62,966 bases of DNA from Oscillospiraceae bacterium (GTDB lineage: Bacteria > Bacillota > Clostridia > Oscillospirales > Ruminococcaceae): positions 120,174 to 183,139 of the forward strand of contig JAFYQD010000001.1 of assembly GCA_017547245.1 (NCBI GenBank), in the 5' to 3' direction. The notes under the pieces are model-generated. The model did no database searches, had not been told where the DNA came from, and saw nothing but the letters and a program-made list of their open reading frames with translations. Shown one piece after another: positions 62,939 to 62,966 of the stretch. A program made the translations under genes and the position numbers. Numbering within the stretch: position 1 is the stretch's first letter; each line of letters starts with the position of its first letter.

Positions 62939-62966
62939 GGCACAGCACCCTTTTGGGTGCTGTGCC
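62939..62966 (+). terminator. Terminator after the broken GH13 gene (runs to window edge)
   Basis: Perfect 12-base arms GGCACAGCACCC / GGGTGCTGTGCC around TTTT, preceded by a seven-base A-run. The T-run expected on the plus strand would lie beyond the window. Confidence 0.8.

Overview
The window reads as a chromosomal segment of a Gram-positive, spore-forming gut-type Clostridia, most like the Oscillospiraceae (clostridial cluster IV). The reasons are the AddAB repair nuclease, a CIRCE-controlled groESL, a T-box leader, the hprK / PHP / murB / rapZ / whiA / dnaE / pfkA order, a DnaD plus DnaI-like loader pair, and an alpha/beta small acid-soluble spore protein. Nearly all genes are intact housekeeping genes. 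I see no tRNA, rRNA, CRISPR array, prophage or insertion sequence. Genus-level placement is not possible by eye.

Layout. 1-8.7 kb (minus strand): addA (cut by the window edge), addB, purB, a PLP aminotransferase and prfB, mostly with their own promoters and terminators. 8.8-12.2 kb (plus): a zinc-finger membrane protein, galU and the rpsF-ssb-rpsR operon. 12.2-18.8 kb: coaX, a family 4 glycosyltransferase, two small unknown proteins, the deoA/pdp-deoB nucleoside salvage pair and a nitroreductase. 18.8-23.7 kb (minus): clpB, groEL and groES with CIRCE. 23.8-30.2 kb: an EamA exporter, then a leucine-type T-box leader in front of a complete LIV branched-chain amino acid ABC transporter (livJHMGF). 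30.2-37.4 kb: a Dabb protein, nadE, a HAD phosphatase, mnmA, clpC and a Cys-rich microprotein. 37.4-46.7 kb (minus): pfkA and the dnaE-whiA-rapZ-murB-PHP-hprK run, reading from hprK. 46.7-53.9 kb: a membrane protein, a GNAT acetyltransferase behind an unusual structured leader, a DUF4364/unknown/TSCPD trio, a PHP phosphoesterase, the helicase-loading pair and alaX. 54-59.8 kb (plus): a putative sugar or sugar-acid catabolic cluster of FGGY kinase, SorC regulator, PdxA-like dehydrogenase, isocitrate-dehydrogenase-like enzyme and Rex. 59.9-62.97 kb: a metallo-hydrolase, the spore protein, and a broken gene in which the start of a ROK glucokinase (with a nonsense codon) is fused in frame to a headless GH13 alpha-glucosidase.

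How the parts work together. Proteostasis (GroESL, ClpB, ClpC), carbon control (HprK, Pfk, Rex, RapZ) and replication (DnaE, DnaD/DnaI-like, SSB) dominate. The points most worth following up are the uORF-and-hairpin leader before the GNAT gene, sigma-G-like promoter sequence in front of clpC matching the spore-protein promoter, the 54-60 kb catabolic cluster with two unexplained palindromes, an SD-masking hairpin before the glycosyltransferase, and the glucokinase/glucosidase chimera. TTG starts with strong ribosome binding sites are common here, so several starts were moved from the first ATG or GTG.
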